Below are positions 12,331 to 23,900 of a stretch of DNA of 64,000 bases, one piece after another. The notes beneath the pieces were generated by a model. The model was given only the letters and a program-made list of their open reading frames with translations, did not search any database and was not told the DNA's origin. This DNA is from Pezicula radicicola. Its lineage: Eukaryota > Ascomycota > Leotiomycetes > Helotiales > Dermateaceae. Position 1 is the stretch's first letter, and the number at the start of each line of letters is the position of its first letter. The stretch spans positions 293,976-357,975 of the forward strand of contig PDUO01000039.1 of assembly GCA_003008705.1 (NCBI GenBank), given 5' to 3'. The translations under genes and the position numbers were made by a program.

Positions 12331-13182
12331 AATTTTCTATGGAGTAAATATTAAATCGTGTTATTATGCTAGAAGCAGCGTTCCAATAACGTTCTATACG
12401 TCGTAAAGTAATAGAATCACGCCCTCTCAAGAAGTTGGCCGGGCGGCATTCCGGCTGAGAATGCCGAAGGCGACATTTCGTTACCCCTAGCTAAAATGCC
12501 GTCCCGGACTAAATCCTAGTTTATTTGTTCATTTATGCATCTTAGAACTCTCCGTCCACTAAAACGTATTAGGCCCTCGAAATATAGCGAGTTGTAAACA
12601 AGGTCCTCTGATGCTTTTACGTTTTTGTGATTTGAAATCCAGCTTAAGGAGGGGTCATTTTTGTTTGTACATAGAACACGGAAAAGTTGGAGATGTTTCA
12701 TTGCCTAGTGGCTACCACTTTCCTTGATGGCCTCGCTGTTATCAAGAGTCTCGGGCTGTGTATACTTCTTCCTGAACTCTGCTAGTGTAGCTGGTATATC
12801 TGACGTAGCCGGCATTATTGGATAGAGAGTCTGATAAGTGATGAAGTGACGAGCGATGAATTACCGTACTGTAAAAGAAAAACATAGTAAAAATGTTGAC
12901 CTGCACCTAAACCTAGCCAGCGAAGGTGAGATGAGATGAGATGACAGGAGGCAAGGACCTTGTCTTGTCTTGGAATTAGAATTCAGAGAGAGACAGGGCC
13001 AGCAACAGAGAGACAACAACAGGGCTACGACTACTATAGAAGCCATCCGGCGAAATAACTACGTGATTGCGGCCGCTGGCCTAGTCCTATGACTACAGCC
13101 AGAGCCTGGAAACCTAGAAGGGTGTTGCTACTCGTACCGTCATCAAACAATCATTTGCATTTCTCATCATTTCTTATCATCC
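12331..13182. other. Intergenic, no supported gene
   Basis: Several short frames exist on the minus strand but lack domains or splice support. Positions 12420-12510 hold a GC-richer patch with repeated 'atgccg' words, possibly part of a small repeat. No RNA gene is evident. Confidence 0.4.
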
Positions 13183-14403
13183 ATGAATTATAGTCCAAAA
13201 CCAAAACTAGAGAACCAAAAATCAAAGAGAATCATCGAGATCGAGGGCGACGACAACAACGACAAGAGAGAATTGGAAAAGGAAGCCGAGAAGGAGAAGG
13301 AGGAGGAGAAGGAAAAGGAGAAGGAAAAGGAATCCCTCACCGACAACCAAACTACGATTACGACTAATTACCTCCTCCATCACCCTTCTCCTCCTCACCC
13401 TGCTCCTGCACACGGTTCACTACAGGATCTCCTTCTCCAATATTCCACCAAACGTCTCTATTCCCATCCCCTTGACTGGACCTCGCAACATCTTAAACTC
13501 CTGCACTGGAAATTTGTGCATCGCAAGCAGAAGAACGCCACCAACGCTCATTACAACTATGATGCTGCCCTACAAGATGTCCTCGGCGGCTTGTTGGATG
13601 ATTTGGGTGTGCAATAGAACACGGACCTACGAGATGTATATGAGAGGAGGAAGTTCTTTCTGAAGGTAGATCAATTTGTCCTAGGTAAGGGGGCTCGTGT
13701 ACTAATGTCCCACTATTTTTCTAGAGAAACTTGGACTGCCAGAAAATCTAGTTTCCTCACAGAGCTTTAAGTTTAATGAGTCGCCACAACGGACTTTTCT
13801 AACTAGCATTACTATCTATGGCAATACCCTCACAAAAGAGGCCAAAGAAAAGGAAGTAGCTCAGTACCTAACGGAATCACTTCTAACGTGGACAGTTCAA
13901 TATACCACTAGCCTGAAATCTAAGGAGATGGAAGCACTCGAAGCAAATCTCGTGAATCTCGTGGATCTACCCAGCTGGTCCGCGGTCTCTCAATGGCTTG
14001 ATCTTGAGAGTGAAGGAATTCTCGGCTTGCTCAACAAGCTCCAAGATGGCACCATGACATATCAACAGCACACTTCGCTGGATTCCACTTATTAATTGTA
14101 CTTGGCCAGCAGCTAAGTTTAGGTCGAATTAAAGCCGGGCGCTTCTAGGACCTCGATAGGAATAGACAACTCAATCTTATTTGTCTCGATGCCGGGGAAT
14201 CGCCTCAAGGTGCTTTAAGGGCTCTATGAGCGAGAAGACTCGGATACTTGGAGCACTTATTTAGAATTTCCAGAAACACTCACCGGAGATGCCCATTCTA
14301 AGAATTCTATGTTAATTGACATTACGGGCGGCGGAATAGTAGATGTTCTATGCGAACTTGACAAGTCCCAGCAGTTTGTGTGGAAGCAAAGCCTTCAAAA
14401 ATA
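13183..14403 (+). pseudogene. Unrecognised relic gene with charged N-terminal repeat
   Basis: A frame from ATG 13183 encodes a Lys/Glu-rich low-complexity stretch (residues about 28-50) followed by ordinary globular sequence, and stops at TAG 13615. Coding character continues in the same frame (NTDLRDVYERRKFFL) into a good intron (GTAAGG at about 13685 to TTTCTAG at about 13724). Beyond it lies an uninterrupted run, EKLGLPENLV through to TAA near 14094. Further coding-like sequence with stops extends to 14403 and perhaps 14760. I do not recognise the family. The simplest reading is a dead gene with several nonsense changes; a short real gene of 144 residues is the alternative. Confidence 0.45.
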
Positions 14404-15763
14404 GGCGTGGAGATCGGTTGGCCTGTACAGTTTTGGAAAGCCAAGACGAGGGGTTCTGTCAAAAGGGCAACGTCGAAGTCTTCCTAAGACGTCCTCCAAG
14501 GTAGAATGATTACTAGCAGCAGTTCGCAACGAGAAGAATAGCTCAATTGTAGGAGTATGTTTCAATCTCAATATGCTACGAGACTCATGTGACCAAATAT
14601 ATATACACATTAACAATAGAAGGTTAACATTGAGTGCGACTGCATAGAATGCAGTCTTCGCAGCTCTATCGAGGGATGTAAGACAAGCAAGCTGCCTTTG
14701 AGTGAAGTCTGTATAGCTCCCTGCCGCGGGCGTCAGTAGGGTCACTCCAATTGAGAAGTTGTCTTAAGAGCTACTAAGACAGTGGAATATATCCGATTCT
14801 TTTGCTACGTTTTGCTTCAGAACCTTTCTATTTCTTCCGCTATCTGGATAGCAATAGTTTCTACCCATTACGTTAGACGTTGAATTGCAACCCAATTATT
14901 TGGACTGAATGTACAGGAGTCGTCTAGTGCTTTTATACCGGTAAGGATCTCCTGTTCTAAACAGCTGGCTAAGAAGCTCTAACCTTACCTTTATCGATAT
15001 AAAGGATATAGACAGCAAGATATGACGGGTATTCTAGCACACGGGCGCAGGACGCCAAGAATCGATTCTAAAGATTTTTCAGATTTATACAACAATCAAA
15101 TCAATTCCAGATTTCCATTGATGTTTGAATGTGAAGTTGCAATTGAGGTTACGCTCCAAGAGCCCCGAAGCTTCCAAAATGGTTGAACATCTGCGGTCCT
15201 TTTGTGTCCATCCCGTGATCTAGCGGCTATGCCGCTCCCATTTCCTCTTCTCTCGCCTCATGTTCCACAGCCCTGACTTTAACGGTAGTGGGCCTGAATA
15301 GATGACTGTGGTCTCTTTCATGGAGATTCATCTGAACCTTATTAGTCATTACCGGACTGACGGCACGCGTGAAGTAAGCGGCAATGACAGCAATAACGCA
15401 AAGTCCTGCAACGACATGTTATTGTTTTAAGATTTCGAAGAAGGGTAAGTTACTACTTACAGGCTGGTGCGCGAATAGTGACAACCCCTGGTGATCTAGC
15501 CAGGGACCCCTTCCTGATATTGAAATACTGATTACTTTATGAAATGTATAAAGAAATTGGCAATAACAAACCTACGTACTTCTCCGTCCCCTAGTTTCTT
15601 GGCTATCCAGTGTATAAGTAGACCGCATTGGCCTCTTTCCCATTCGGTTTCATTTTGACTTCACCCTTATTCTCCATTGTAACTTGTCGTTGACTTTATA
15701 ATTGCAATTACACCCTCCTTCGCCAACACGCTCTATCAACCATTTCCCAAGGGCCAAGCAAAC
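14404..15763. other. Intergenic, possible tail of the relic
   Basis: About 14404-14760 plus strand may continue the preceding relic, with stops. The rest up to 15763 shows no supported gene. The last 150 bases before 15764 are CT-rich, as in many fungal promoters and leaders. Confidence 0.4.
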
Positions 15764-16915
15764 ATGGCATCTTCCGCAAAATCAGCGCACTCTACCACAA
15801 TGCGGGCCATCGGTATCCCAGATGGCAAATACGGCCCAGCCGAGAATTTGGAGTCTAGGGAAATGCCCCGTCTTACTTCCCCACCTGGCCGGTGGATCAA
15901 GATCGCCGTAAAGGCCGTTTCCGTTAACCCCCTCGATATCAAGATCCGAAAGGGCACGTACGACGATACACCAAACTACTACAATGTCATTCGGGCCATT
16001 AACCCGTATTTGAAGACTTTCCACGCCATGGGTGGTGATGTGGCCGGAGTGGTTACGGAACTTGGCCCGGATGCAACATTGTTCAAAGTTGGTGACGAGA
16101 TCTATGGGGTAGGCAGTGCTGTAAGATACGGTACATATGCGGAGGAGGCTATCATCGATGAGACGAAGGCCGCCATCCGCCCCAAAAGCCTGGATTGGAC
16201 GCAGGCTGCCGCCATGCCCTTGACATACAACACGGCCTACGAGTCCCTCATCGAGCGTCTAGAGATAAAGAAGGGCGAGAAGGCAGGCCTGTTGGTGATT
16301 AATGGTGGCGGCGGTGTTGGAGCCGTAGCCATTCAAATCGCGAGACGTCTGCTTGGTCTACCTGTCGTGATTGCGACTTGCTCCAGGCCTGAAACAGAGG
16401 AATTTGCCAGGAAGATGGGCGCCACCCACGTTGTCAACCACCGTGAAGACATCGTGTCACAAATCCAAGCCCTTGACCTGCCGAAGGATATACCACTCCG
16501 CTATGCGTACATTACCAGTCACACGGCCCACTACATTGTGCCAATTGCCGAGGTTCTTGCGCCCTTTGGCAAAGTGTGCAGCATCGTACAGGATCGCTTC
16601 GACATGTACGATTCTAAGTTCATGAGCAAGTCCTTAACCTTCAGCTGGTGCTGGCTTGGCACAGAGCCCTTCTACCGACATTATACCGCTCTAGCTGGTA
16701 CAGGCGGGTGGTCCTACCCGGAAAAGCATCACGAGTGGCTGACTGAGCTTGCCGGGCTAATTGACGAGGGTGTGGTGCAACCGCATTTAACAAAGCGGCT
16801 CAAGCTCACGCTGGATGGCATTAAAGAGGCACATCGTCTCATCGAGTCAGGTACAACCATTGGGAAGATAGCTCTTGGGGTTGACGATGATGGTGACTCT
16901 GAAGCGTTTTGCTAG
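15764..16915 (+). CDS. Medium-chain (quinone-oxidoreductase-like) reductase
   Basis: An intronless gene of 383 codons. The N-terminal GroES-like half contains VNPLDIKIRKG and the MGGDVAGVV segment (about residues 88-97). The Rossmann half carries GGGGVGAVAIQ at about 181-191, so it should bind NADP(H). The Cys/His zinc ligands of true alcohol dehydrogenases are absent at the usual places, which fits the zinc-independent quinone-reductase and enoyl-reductase branch (COG0604). It is intact and has balanced base composition, in contrast to the pseudogenes to its left. It could be a housekeeping oxidoreductase or could supply enoyl or keto reduction to the PKS pathway. It does not look like a close LovC-type trans-enoyl reductase, so that role is only a possibility. 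Confidence 0.85.
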   Translation: MASSAKSAHSTTMRAIGIPDGKYGPAENLESREMPRLTSPPGRWIKIAVKAVSVNPLDIKIRKGTYDDTPNYYNVIRAINPYLKTFHAMGGDVAGVVTELGPDATLFKVGDEIYGVGSAVRYGTYAEEAIIDETKAAIRPKSLDWTQAAAMPLTYNTAYESLIERLEIKKGEKAGLLVINGGGGVGAVAIQIARRLLGLPVVIATCSRPETEEFARKMGATHVVNHREDIVSQIQALDLPKDIPLRYAYITSHTAHYIVPIAEVLAPFGKVCSIVQDRFDMYDSKFMSKSLTFSWCWLGTEPFYRHYTALAGTGGWSYPEKHHEWLTELAGLIDEGVVQPHLTKRLKLTLDGIKEAHRLIESGTTIGKIALGVDDDGDSEAFC

Positions 16916-17985
16916 AAGGCATTTCCTGTTGTAGCTTAATTAGAAGTTCGAGTTTGTATTATTATGTATGTACCTGCCATGGAGCGAAGCCTTGGCAAAA
17001 TCGAAATCATGGACAATCTTTTTCCGGCATCCGAAATTGTGACTTGCGCTATGGGCCGTAATGGTCTGTAGGATTTCCACTCAGTACTAGAAGCGAGGCG
17101 CAGGATCAGCTCTCGGCATTCCTCTGAACTTAATCAATGCAGATACCCCGGACTGAAGGTTTAACGAAGGTTTAGTAGGATTAAAGCCAAGACAAGAAAA
17201 GGAAGATAGAGGGACTGGAGCATAGGATAACGCGAGGTTTTACGAAGTGAGCTAGAAAGTATAACTAGTAATGTAAATGATCAGGGTTTTAAGCCAATTA
17301 TATCGCATATCATTTGGGATTTTTATATTCTAGTACCAAACAGAAGCCTCGGGCTTTCAGGGCGGCAATTTCTGTTTTATCCGTGGCATGGACTGTATAC
17401 GGCCCAGGTTTCCTTGTAAGACCTCGAAAGACATCCGATAACTCCATGCTCAAAAGGTAGGGTCTGAGAATGAGAATCAAAGAGACATCGACAGAAGAAT
17501 GCCCTCTTGAAGAATCCACGTGCAGATCCGCTTTTATAGCTCACATGAAGATGATTATGCGTTCCATAGATGGTAATTCACCAGAGAAACAAGGTATGTA
17601 CGGAATTGTAGTAGCAAATGTGACATTTTTCTAACTGTTGGGAACACAGGGGGTTATATCCGTACGAATATGTAGGTCCTAAATTGGTGTTGTTATTCTT
17701 GTATATTGTTGTATATCCTCTTAGCTAGAGGGGGAAGATACAGAGGGAGGTTAAGCCTCCATCTGAAACACGGAATCAGGTGACTACGTAGTAACAGCTA
17801 CTAATAGTATCCCGACACTAACTAATATACATCAATCGTCAAGTATCAACGACTTATACACAAGGCTAGTAAAGGTTGGAACATTAACAAATTTATAGCA
17901 ATTGGATTTCACATCTTTGTGATGAGGCTTTCCTGTACATTCAATAAACAGAATATGACAAAAGGAAATGGGCATAAATGGCAGG
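16916..17985. other. Intergenic between convergent genes
   Basis: Lies between the 3' ends of the reductase (plus) and NR-PKS 1 (minus), and so holds both terminators. A 69-codon minus frame at 17310-17519 has no domain and is not called. No repeats or RNA are seen. Confidence 0.5.
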
Positions 17986-20900
17986 CTAGACAATCATCTC
18001 CCGAATGGCTCTGCGATAAGCCTGGCCTGTGCTGTCCGCAGCAGGAAAATTCATGCCCTTCTGCGCAACGTCTGCAGTGAAAACTTGGATTCCGGGCACA
18101 AGTTGCGCCAGAGCTTTACTATTTTCCAAGGCTTGTGATCCCGAAACGATGGCGGTGGCCTTCGCCCTTACTGGAGACAAGGCGGATGCCGTGTCGGCGT
18201 AGGTCTTCAAAATTTCGGCCATATTAGTAACATGGGTCTTGTGGGTTGGCTTGAGCCGCGTGCTGGGCATATTGGTGGCCGCTTCAACCTCAGCAGAGGT
18301 GATGGAGGGGTCGAGGAGGACAAGACCTTCAAAATCTTTGTTGTTGTCGGCCATGATCTGGCGGGCAGCCTCGATGGCCACGGCTGCACCGGCACTCAGA
18401 CCTCCGAGCAGGAAGCGTCCTGGTCGCTTTCGCTGGTGCTCGCGGATAGATTCCACACTGATCTTGGCCAGCTGAGGAACTGAAGATCCAGACAGGAGAT
18501 CAGGGTGCTTGGTGAATGGCGACTCGACACCCCAAATCGAGATTGGACTACCTGTGACGCAGGAAACGGCGGGCAGTTGGATGCAAGCCAGACTGGAGCC
18601 ACTCTCGTCGGCTAGGAGGTAGACCTGTGTGGTTGATGTGGTCTTGGGACCAGACAGATGAACCAGTCTAGCAGCAAAAAGAGTCTCATCCGATCTGGGC
18701 AGTGTTGGAGGAGCTTTGGGGACGGCGGACGGCGCCGGTTTCTTGATAGGGATGGCGAACATAGGTTTGATTTCTGTCTCTTCAAAAGGGGGCGTTGGAA
18801 TGTGGAAGGGAGTCATGGGCTTCGGCACATAGAGCAAAGGCTCATTGGGTGGTGTTGCTGGGCTAGATGCATCGGGGCTCTCAACACCTAGAATCTCCTC
18901 TAGAGCAGTCCGGGCCTCCCCGAGCGTGGCGTATTGCACAAAGAAGGTCAGATCCAGATCAATGCCTGTCTCGCGCTTGATCACCGCTAAGATGGCGATG
19001 CCCATGAGAGAATCGACTCCGAGGTCAGCGAACATTGCTTCATCAACCAGTTCGTGTGGAAGGCAGCCTGCCTCCCTCGCGATGATTGAGAGGACGGTGT
19101 CCAACAAACCATTGGTGTTAGAAGTTGTGTACTCATGTTCGAGGAGTGGTGTAGGAGTTGCCGGAGGCGAATTTGCCATGTGAGGATTGATGGTAGTGGT
19201 AGATACCGTAGGTTGTTTAAGCAGAAAAGAACCGGCCGGCGAAGGTGCAGCTACCGAACTATACATGGGTTGATTTCTCTCGGAGACCTTGGGTCTATGC
19301 GCGACCGCAGGTGAGGCGGCGCTCCCAAAGAGGGTGTCAACCACGACTTGTCTAAGCTTCTGGAATTTGAGTCCAAGGAGCGTCTGGACTAGATGGTTCT
19401 TTTCGTCTAGGATGTAGCAGTCACCCACGACATAACCGCCTTCGACATCCTGCATGAATGTATAACAAGTATATGTCTGGCCGGGCACCATGTCAGCGCC
19501 ACCAGACATGACACGCCATGAATCAAAACCTCTGGCCATGCAGATGAGATCTTCCTGTTCATACCGTAGGCCCGAGTTGAGGAGGAAGCCCCCCAGGTGG
19601 GTCAGCGCATCCGTCCAGAAAGGGTTCATGACAAATTTACCAGCCGGGACATCGGCAGGGAGTGTGACTTTAGCGACGGCGTCCTGGCAGTCCATGCCTA
19701 GGATAGCCTCCTCCATGCCCCGGAATGGTTTTGAATAATCCACAGTTTTAGCAAACATATGATATATCACCGGTTTGAGTAAACGATGAGCCTGGCCAGT
19801 CAGGGCGGCGGAACGAAGCGACACGATACGAGACTTGACAAGGAATAACGAGTTGCAGACACTCGCTGGCCACTGCTCTCCGTTTTCGAAGTGCACGGTA
19901 CAAGTGCCGCCCGTCTCCTCCACGGCGGTGACGTTGTCGGCCTTGAATTTAACCCAGGTGAAAAGGATTTCCACGCTGCTCGTGTGCTTGAGCATGGTTG
20001 CTGTCACGCGAATCTTGGGTCTCATAAATTCGTTCGGTAGCAACGCAAGTGCGTGGCTCAGGTTGATGTCGGTGATGGACATCACAGGCGTCTTTGCCGT
20101 ACCATGCAGCCGGTAGTGGCAGTACTTGGCAGCAGTTAGAGCCATATCTACCAGAACACTCATGGGGCAGATGATGTGGCCGAACACAACGTGGCCATCG
20201 ATGGCAGGCATGAGTGCCGGGTCAGCCGTGTCTGCGCTGAAGTTTGCCACCATTTTGTTTGTAGCTGCGTCTGTATCCTCGCTGATGACCATTTGTAGGG
20301 ATGAAGATGGGAATCCGGGGCAAGGGGGCCGGACCACCGTTGGAATCGGCGGTGCAGGAGTTGATTGACATGTGCAAGTGTGCACTGGGGGCGAGACAGC
20401 ATTCTTGAGCAGCAACTTCTCAGTATCCTGGAAGGGCTCGTGCCAGAAATTCCGATAGTCGAAGGCGTAAAGGGGCAGCTCCAGAAGTTTGGTGCAGCCC
20501 TCGAAGGTTTTGTGGAACTCAGGCCAGTTGACATTTACTCCAGACTCATATGATGCCTTTAGAACCATTGATAGGAGCTTCCAATTGTCTTCGGCCGGGT
20601 TGTTTTTGAATGTGGCCAGGAAGTTAAGCGAAGGAAGATCCGGCAAGGTCTTGCGCGTGAGGCTGATGAGTGTTGGCTCGGGACCCATCTCCATCCAGCG
20701 CACCTGGCTGATCGAAGTCTTCTCCTCGGCGACAATAGCATGCAAAGCGCCCACAAAATCAACAGTACCACGACATTGGCTCGCCAGGTACTGAGGACCA
20801 AATACAGACTGGTCGCCAGCATGGACAATACGTCCAAGAAAGGAGGAGACAACTGACACAGTGGGTGCTTTGAAGTCTACACCGTTGGCCAACTCCGTGT

Positions 20901-23900
20901 ACTCGCCAAGGATGGGTTCGACTTGGGCTGAGTGGAATCCATAGGGGATTCTGAGGATGGTACACCGGGCACCTTCGGCAACCATATGACCCTGCAGCTT
21001 CTCAATGTCTTCAACCGTTCCACTGACCACTGTGAGCGTAGGGGCGTTCTTGCATGCGATATTACAACTTGCTAGTCTAAGAGAGTTGTAGGCCGCCTCG
21101 AGCTGCTTTGGTGTTGACGAGGTAGCAAGCATGGCATACGTATCGGGAATCAGGTGTTTCTCCATCAGAAGTGCACGGCGGCCAACGAGATACAGGGTAT
21201 CAGTGACGGACAGGACACCGGCGACGCAAAGCGCGGCGTATTCGCCCAAACTATGGCCTAGAATAGCAGTGGGGATGACCCCATACATGGCAAGCATTTC
21301 TGCCATGCAGATTTCCAAGGCAACGATTGCTAGTTGCGTTTGCGTGGTAGATGCACCATCTTCAACGTCTGGGTTGCTAATTAGGGGAAGAAACTCGGGC
21401 AAGCCCATGTACGTAGCCATCTCCTGGAGGTTCAAAAGCTTCTCCTTGAAATGCTTGTTAGTATGGAACAGGAGAGAACCCATTCCAGCATAGTGGGAAC
21501 CCTGGCCTGTGAAAAGGAATATGCGTCCTGAGGGTTTGGGTTTAGTCTTCGGGTCTTCACCCCTGAGAACTGCATTGTTAAGCTGCTCAGCCAAATCGGC
21601 GGTGGACGAGACTGTATAGGCTGCTCTCAAAGGCTCATGCATCCTCCTCGCCGTAGTTGTGTAGGCCACGTCGGAGAGTTTGGCATCTGGATGCATATCA
21701 ACCCAGTCAAGCAGACGCCGACGGTTCTCTGCCAGTGACTGAGTAGTTCTTCCTGATAAGGCCACTACATGAGCTGTACGAGGGTCGGTTGAATACTGCT
21801 TGCCAATGCCGTACTGGTGAGAGGCTTCTTCAACAAGCAAGCACGATTCACCACCACTCGCATCGAAGCTGTTGATCATAATCTTGATTGTCTTGTCACC
21901 CTTCGGACTGGGCTTCAGTGCATTAACCTGGGTCGCAATCCGAACATGACGGGAATCTAGAGGCGGGAAGCGGTGATTGATCTTGAAAGGCCATCCGGGT
22001 TGAGCAGGAATTACTCTGTCTCGCAGCATGAGCAAGGACTTGATCAAAGCTGTTACTCCAGCAGCCGCCTCCCCGTGGCCGATAGCAGCCTTCACCGTCC
22101 CAACTGTCAAGGGGTTATTCTTGCTACGGGAGCCAGTCGGGGCCATAACATTTAGGACAGAGGTCATCTCTTCCCAGTCTCCTGCCTGTGTGCCAGTGCC
22201 ATGCATCTCCACGTATGCGATCTCCGAGGGATCGATACTGGATTGCGCCAGGACGCGCTTGTAGACACGCTCTTGAGATTCATGGCTGGGATGGGTAATA
22301 GATGTGGTTGTAGTGCTGAACGTCCGCGCTGAGCCACGTATTACTCCAAGGATGTTGTCGTTGTCAGAAACCGCATCCTCCAGCCTCTTAAGCACAACCA
22401 CACCAACGCCTTCACCTCGGGCATAGCCGTCGGCATCATCATGGAAGGTTCGACAGCCATCGGTTGGTGAGATCATACCCGATCGGCTGAGTCCAGAATA
22501 TGGGATAGGGGTGTAAATCATATTGCCACCACCGGCCAGAGCCATATCGCAGGCCCGTGATTGCAGAGCCTGACATGCCAATACAATGGTGGTTATACTA
22601 GAAGCACACGCTGAATCGACGGCATACGAACCGCCGCCGAACTTGTAGTGATAGTTGACCCTGCTGGGGGCAAACGTACGCGCAATACCAGGCACATAGT
22701 AGATATCGGCACCCTTCTGGTGAACAATGTCGTGCCAGTCCTCGCCCAGCTGGCCGAAGTAGGTGCTGATATTAGGGCCTTCCATACTCAAACTGGCACC
22801 AGGGCTATAACCCGCATGCTGCAGCGCCTCGTAACTGCAGGTCAAGAATTGCCGATGAATTGGGTCAATTTGAGCGGCTTCTCGGGGCGAAATGTTGAAC
22901 AGCTTCTGATCAAAAAGGCCCGGGTTTGCGAGCCAAGCACCCTTGGTCGCTACCGTACTGTTTTTGGTTTCCAGCGTCGGGTCATACCAGTCCTTGACAT
23001 CAAAGCGGTCTCCGGGCACGTCTTTTATATGACCCTTTCCATCCAGGAGATCCTGCCAGAAACCCTGAATAGTGTCATTGTCCGGGAAGCGGCCGGACAT
23101 GCCCACTATGGCGATCTGACCGGAAAGGCCCCGGGTTGATGGCAACTCACTTGGATGGCCATCCGAGATGCTGGCCGAAGCAGGCGTCGGGAACGTGCCT
23201 AGGGTTACCTTATGGCTGATGCCAGCGGCTTTAAATGCACCGGTCACGGCGGGAATGTGAGCATTCTGCCCCATTACGATGACCTCCACGTTATCCGTCC
23301 GGCCATCGGCCTTCAGCTGCGAGGCACAGCTTTCCACAGTCCCATCCAAGTCCAGGACACGATGTGCAATGTCCTCAATGATCGGTGGCAGAAGTTCCCC
23401 CAAAGTCTGGGACTCGTAGAACTTACCATCAACCGGACTAGCCATACGCGACTTGTGTTTGGGATCGAGAGGACACTGCAGGAATTCTCTGCTACAATCG
23501 CCTAGAATAGCACCAATATCAAGCGGTGGCAAGTAAGGAGTATGAACGCAGCCATCAGCGTCAGTGTTGATTCGGGATGCGTTCCGGAAGGCCTCTGCAC
23601 CGGGCCATGCAAGCAGTCGGGCCTGTGCACTTGGTGATCCAAAAATTGTGACAAATCCCTTGGACACCACACCAATGGCAATGCGGTGGACGATGGGAAT
23701 TTTGCATTGCTCGTGGAAGTGGTCGAGGATGGCTTGGGCGTCCTTTGCAGGCAGGCCAATGAACGTTTGTGCCCAACTTCCCGACGAAGTGTCAATAAGC
23801 CTCATGCGCTTCCAAATTTGGGCAGCCAGTCGAAAAACAACGCCCAAGATCTCTCGGCCAAGGGTGAAAATCTCCATCGTGTCCCTTGCTGCAAGGGCCA

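Noticed and set aside
14395..14745. 116-codon minus-strand ORF
   Set aside because: Overlaps a plus-strand relic with better coding character; no domain.
15764..16915. Trans-acting enoyl reductase of LovC type
   Set aside because: It belongs to the broad quinone-oxidoreductase family and shows none of the LovC-like features I know; kept only as a possibility because the HR-PKS ER looks weak.
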